From: an uncultured Phascolarctobacterium sp.
GTDB taxonomy: Bacteria; Bacillota; Negativicutes; Acidaminococcales; Acidaminococcaceae
DNA: 13,393 nucleotides
Direction of reading: 5' to 3'
Assembly (NCBI RefSeq): GCF_905212365.1
Contig: NZ_CAJMEH010000061.1
Span: 1-13,393, forward strand
A model generated the notes under the pieces. That model worked only from the letters and a program-made list of their open reading frames with translations. It was not told where the DNA came from and searched no databases. Shown in pieces: positions 12,098 to 13,393 of the stretch. Position numbers and translations under genes: made by a program. The stretch's first letter is position 1. Every line of letters starts with the position of its first letter.

Positions 12098-12215
12098 AAC
12101 GCGCCGACGTTTGGAATAGTAAAACGATTTGTAAATTATAACTTGCAGATGGGGCGCGACTTTAGCTTTTGGAGTTTTATTTGCAGTTTGAGGTTTTATT
12201 GTTAAGGTGATGCTC

Positions 12216-13393
12216 ATGGATTTTAAAATACAAGCGCCTTTTGAGCCGGCGGGCGATCAGCCGCAGGCCGTCGCTAAGCTGGCGGCGGGCGTGGAAAAGG
12301 GATTGCGGACGCAGGTGCTTTTGGGCGCGACGGGTACTGGCAAGACGTACACTATTGCCCAGGTAATAAATAAGGTGCGCAAGCCGACGCTGGTCATCGC
12401 GCACAATAAAACTTTGGCCGCGCAGCTGGCCAGCGAGCTGAAGGCCTTCTTCCCGGAGAATGCCGTGGAATATTTTGTCAGCTATTACGATTACTATCAG
12501 CCCGAAGCTTATATTCCGCAGTCGGATACTTATATCGAAAAGGACGCTTCCATCAACGACGAAATCGATAAGCTGCGCCACTCGGCGACGAGCGCTTTGT
12601 TCGAGCGCAAGGACGTTATCATCGTAGCCAGTGTGTCGTGCATTTACGGCTTGGGCGCGCCTCAGGATTATTACGATATGGTGCTGTCCCTGCGCCTGGG
12701 GCAGATTATCGACCGCCAGAAAATTTTGCACAAGCTGGTGGAGATTCAGTACGACCGCAACGATATAGATTTTAAGCGCGGCACCTTTCGTGTGCGCGGC
12801 GACGTTATCGAAGTAATTCCGGCGGCTTACGGTGAAAAGGCGGTGCGCATCGAGATGTTCGACGACGAGGTGGACCGCATTTTGGAGTTCGACGTGCTGA
12901 CGGGAGAAATTCTGGCGCAGCGCAACCACGTCGCCATTTTCCCAGCGTCCCACTATGTTACGAGCCGCGAAAATCTGGAGCGGGCGATGGGCGACATCCG
13001 CGAGGAATTGCAGGAACGTCTGGAGTACCTGAACAGTAATTTTAAATTATTGGAAGCCCAGCGTTTGGAACAGCGCACGAATTACGATTTGGAAATGATG
13101 AACGAAATGGGCTATTGCTCCGGCATCGAAAATTATTCGCGGCATTTGGCCGGACGTAAGGCGGGCGAAGCGCCGTTCACGCTGGTAAATTATTTTCCCA
13201 AGGATTTTTTGCTGGTTGTGGACGAATCCCACGTGACGCTGCCGCAGATACGCGCTATGTACGCGGGCGACCGTTCGCGCAAGGAAATGCTGGTGCAGCA
13301 CGGCTTTCGCTTGCCTTCCGCGTTTGATAACAGGCCGCTGACCTTCGACGAATTTCAGGCGCAGATTAAGCAGGCGATTTACGTATCGGCTAA
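12216..13393 (+). CDS. uvrB: UvrABC excinuclease subunit B, 5' part (cut by window edge)
   Basis: The first 392 codons of UvrB, the damage-verification helicase of nucleotide excision repair, which receives DNA from UvrA and recruits UvrC. The chain starts MDFKIQAPFEPAGDQPQAV. Walker A is GATGTGKT (37-44), followed by TLVIAHNKTLAAQLASEL. The beta-hairpin that grips DNA carries YYDYYQPEAYIPQSDTYIEK (from Y90). SVSCIYGLGAP and the Walker B-like box VVDESH (D336-E337) are present. Start ATG 12216 has AAGGTG seven bases upstream. The reading frame is open to the last base; helicase motifs IV-VI and the UvrC-binding tail lie outside. No promoter is convincing in the 118-base gap before it; a CGCGCC/GGCGCG pair (12100-12105, 12153-12158) with a 47-base loop is of doubtful meaning. 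High GC, like the two genes before it. Confidence 0.97.
   Translation, partial: MDFKIQAPFEPAGDQPQAVAKLAAGVEKGLRTQVLLGATGTGKTYTIAQVINKVRKPTLVIAHNKTLAAQLASELKAFFPENAVEYFVSYYDYYQPEAYIPQSDTYIEKDASINDEIDKLRHSATSALFERKDVIIVASVSCIYGLGAPQDYYDMVLSLRLGQIIDRQKILHKLVEIQYDRNDIDFKRGTFRVRGDVIEVIPAAYGEKAVRIEMFDDEVDRILEFDVLTGEILAQRNHVAIFPASHYVTSRENLERAMGDIREELQERLEYLNSNFKLLEAQRLEQRTNYDLEMMNEMGYCSGIENYSRHLAGRKAGEAPFTLVNYFPKDFLLVVDESHVTLPQIRAMYAGDRSRKEMLVQHGFRLPSAFDNRPLTFDEFQAQIKQAIYVSA

Noticed and set aside
12100..12158. CGCGCC/GGCGCG pair as a terminator after the C_GCAxxG gene
   Set aside because: The 47-base loop and lack of a U-run right after the stem make it unlikely to terminate.
12177..12953. 258-codon minus-strand frame opposite uvrB
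   Set aside because: It is the reverse frame of a clear UvrB coding sequence in GC-biased codons; the composition explains its length.
1..13393. CRISPR array, tRNA or rRNA genes, insertion sequence ends, riboswitch
   Set aside because: No regularly spaced repeats, cloverleaf sequences, transposase genes or recognisable riboswitch cores were seen on either strand.

Overview
The window looks like a chromosomal segment from a diderm Firmicute (class Negativicutes; an Acidaminococcaceae/Phascolarctobacterium-like host is my guess). Reasons: Firmicute-style ribosome binding sites (GGAGG, AGGGGGTGAT), a Gram-positive type I toxin of the holin-like family, and an operon of secreted proteins from families known to work at a Gram-negative-type outer membrane (CsgG-like, LPP20/FlgT-like). 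The host assignment is inference.

Layout, left to right. (1) Bases 1-54 look like the 3' end of a group II intron (end of domain V, then domain VI). (2) An XRE-type repressor gene (429-82, minus). A strong plus-strand intrinsic terminator (141-175) is embedded in its 3' half. (3) A divergent promoter region (430-647) with back-to-back promoters sharing the -35 area and several small palindromes. (4) An AT-rich plus-strand operon of eight genes (648-8484), every product with a signal peptide: a FlgT-like three-domain protein, two unrecognised secreted proteins, two clear and one divergent CsgG-like protein, a large dockerin/ricin-lectin/SH3-like/cysteine-peptidase protein, and an LPP20-type protein. 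(5) A 512-base stretch (8485-8996) holding a two-way hairpin terminator and a compact type I toxin-antitoxin locus: a 27-aa holin-like toxin, its strong promoter, and a convergent antisense RNA with its own strong promoter and terminator. (6) A YeiH-family membrane transporter (10025-8997, minus). (7) A plus-strand block of higher GC: a GlcD-type FAD oxidase, a C_GCAxxG_C_C protein and the 5' part of uvrB, which runs off the right edge.

How the parts may work together. The eight-gene operon mixes two folds used in outer-membrane rings and pores: the LPP20/FlgT-N fold (genes 1 and 8) and the CsgG/TolB-N fold (genes 1, 4, 5, 6). No flagellar or curli subunit gene is present. The dockerin/lectin/peptidase protein is the obvious candidate substrate or surface-displayed partner. 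I infer an envelope assembly or export system, possibly controlled by the XRE repressor; nothing in the sequence proves the function. The type I toxin locus sits between this operon and the transporter. The base composition changes clearly between the AT-rich left part (XRE gene to 8484) and the housekeeping-like right part (glcD-like gene and uvrB), which fits acquired or fast-evolving accessory DNA flanking a core locus.
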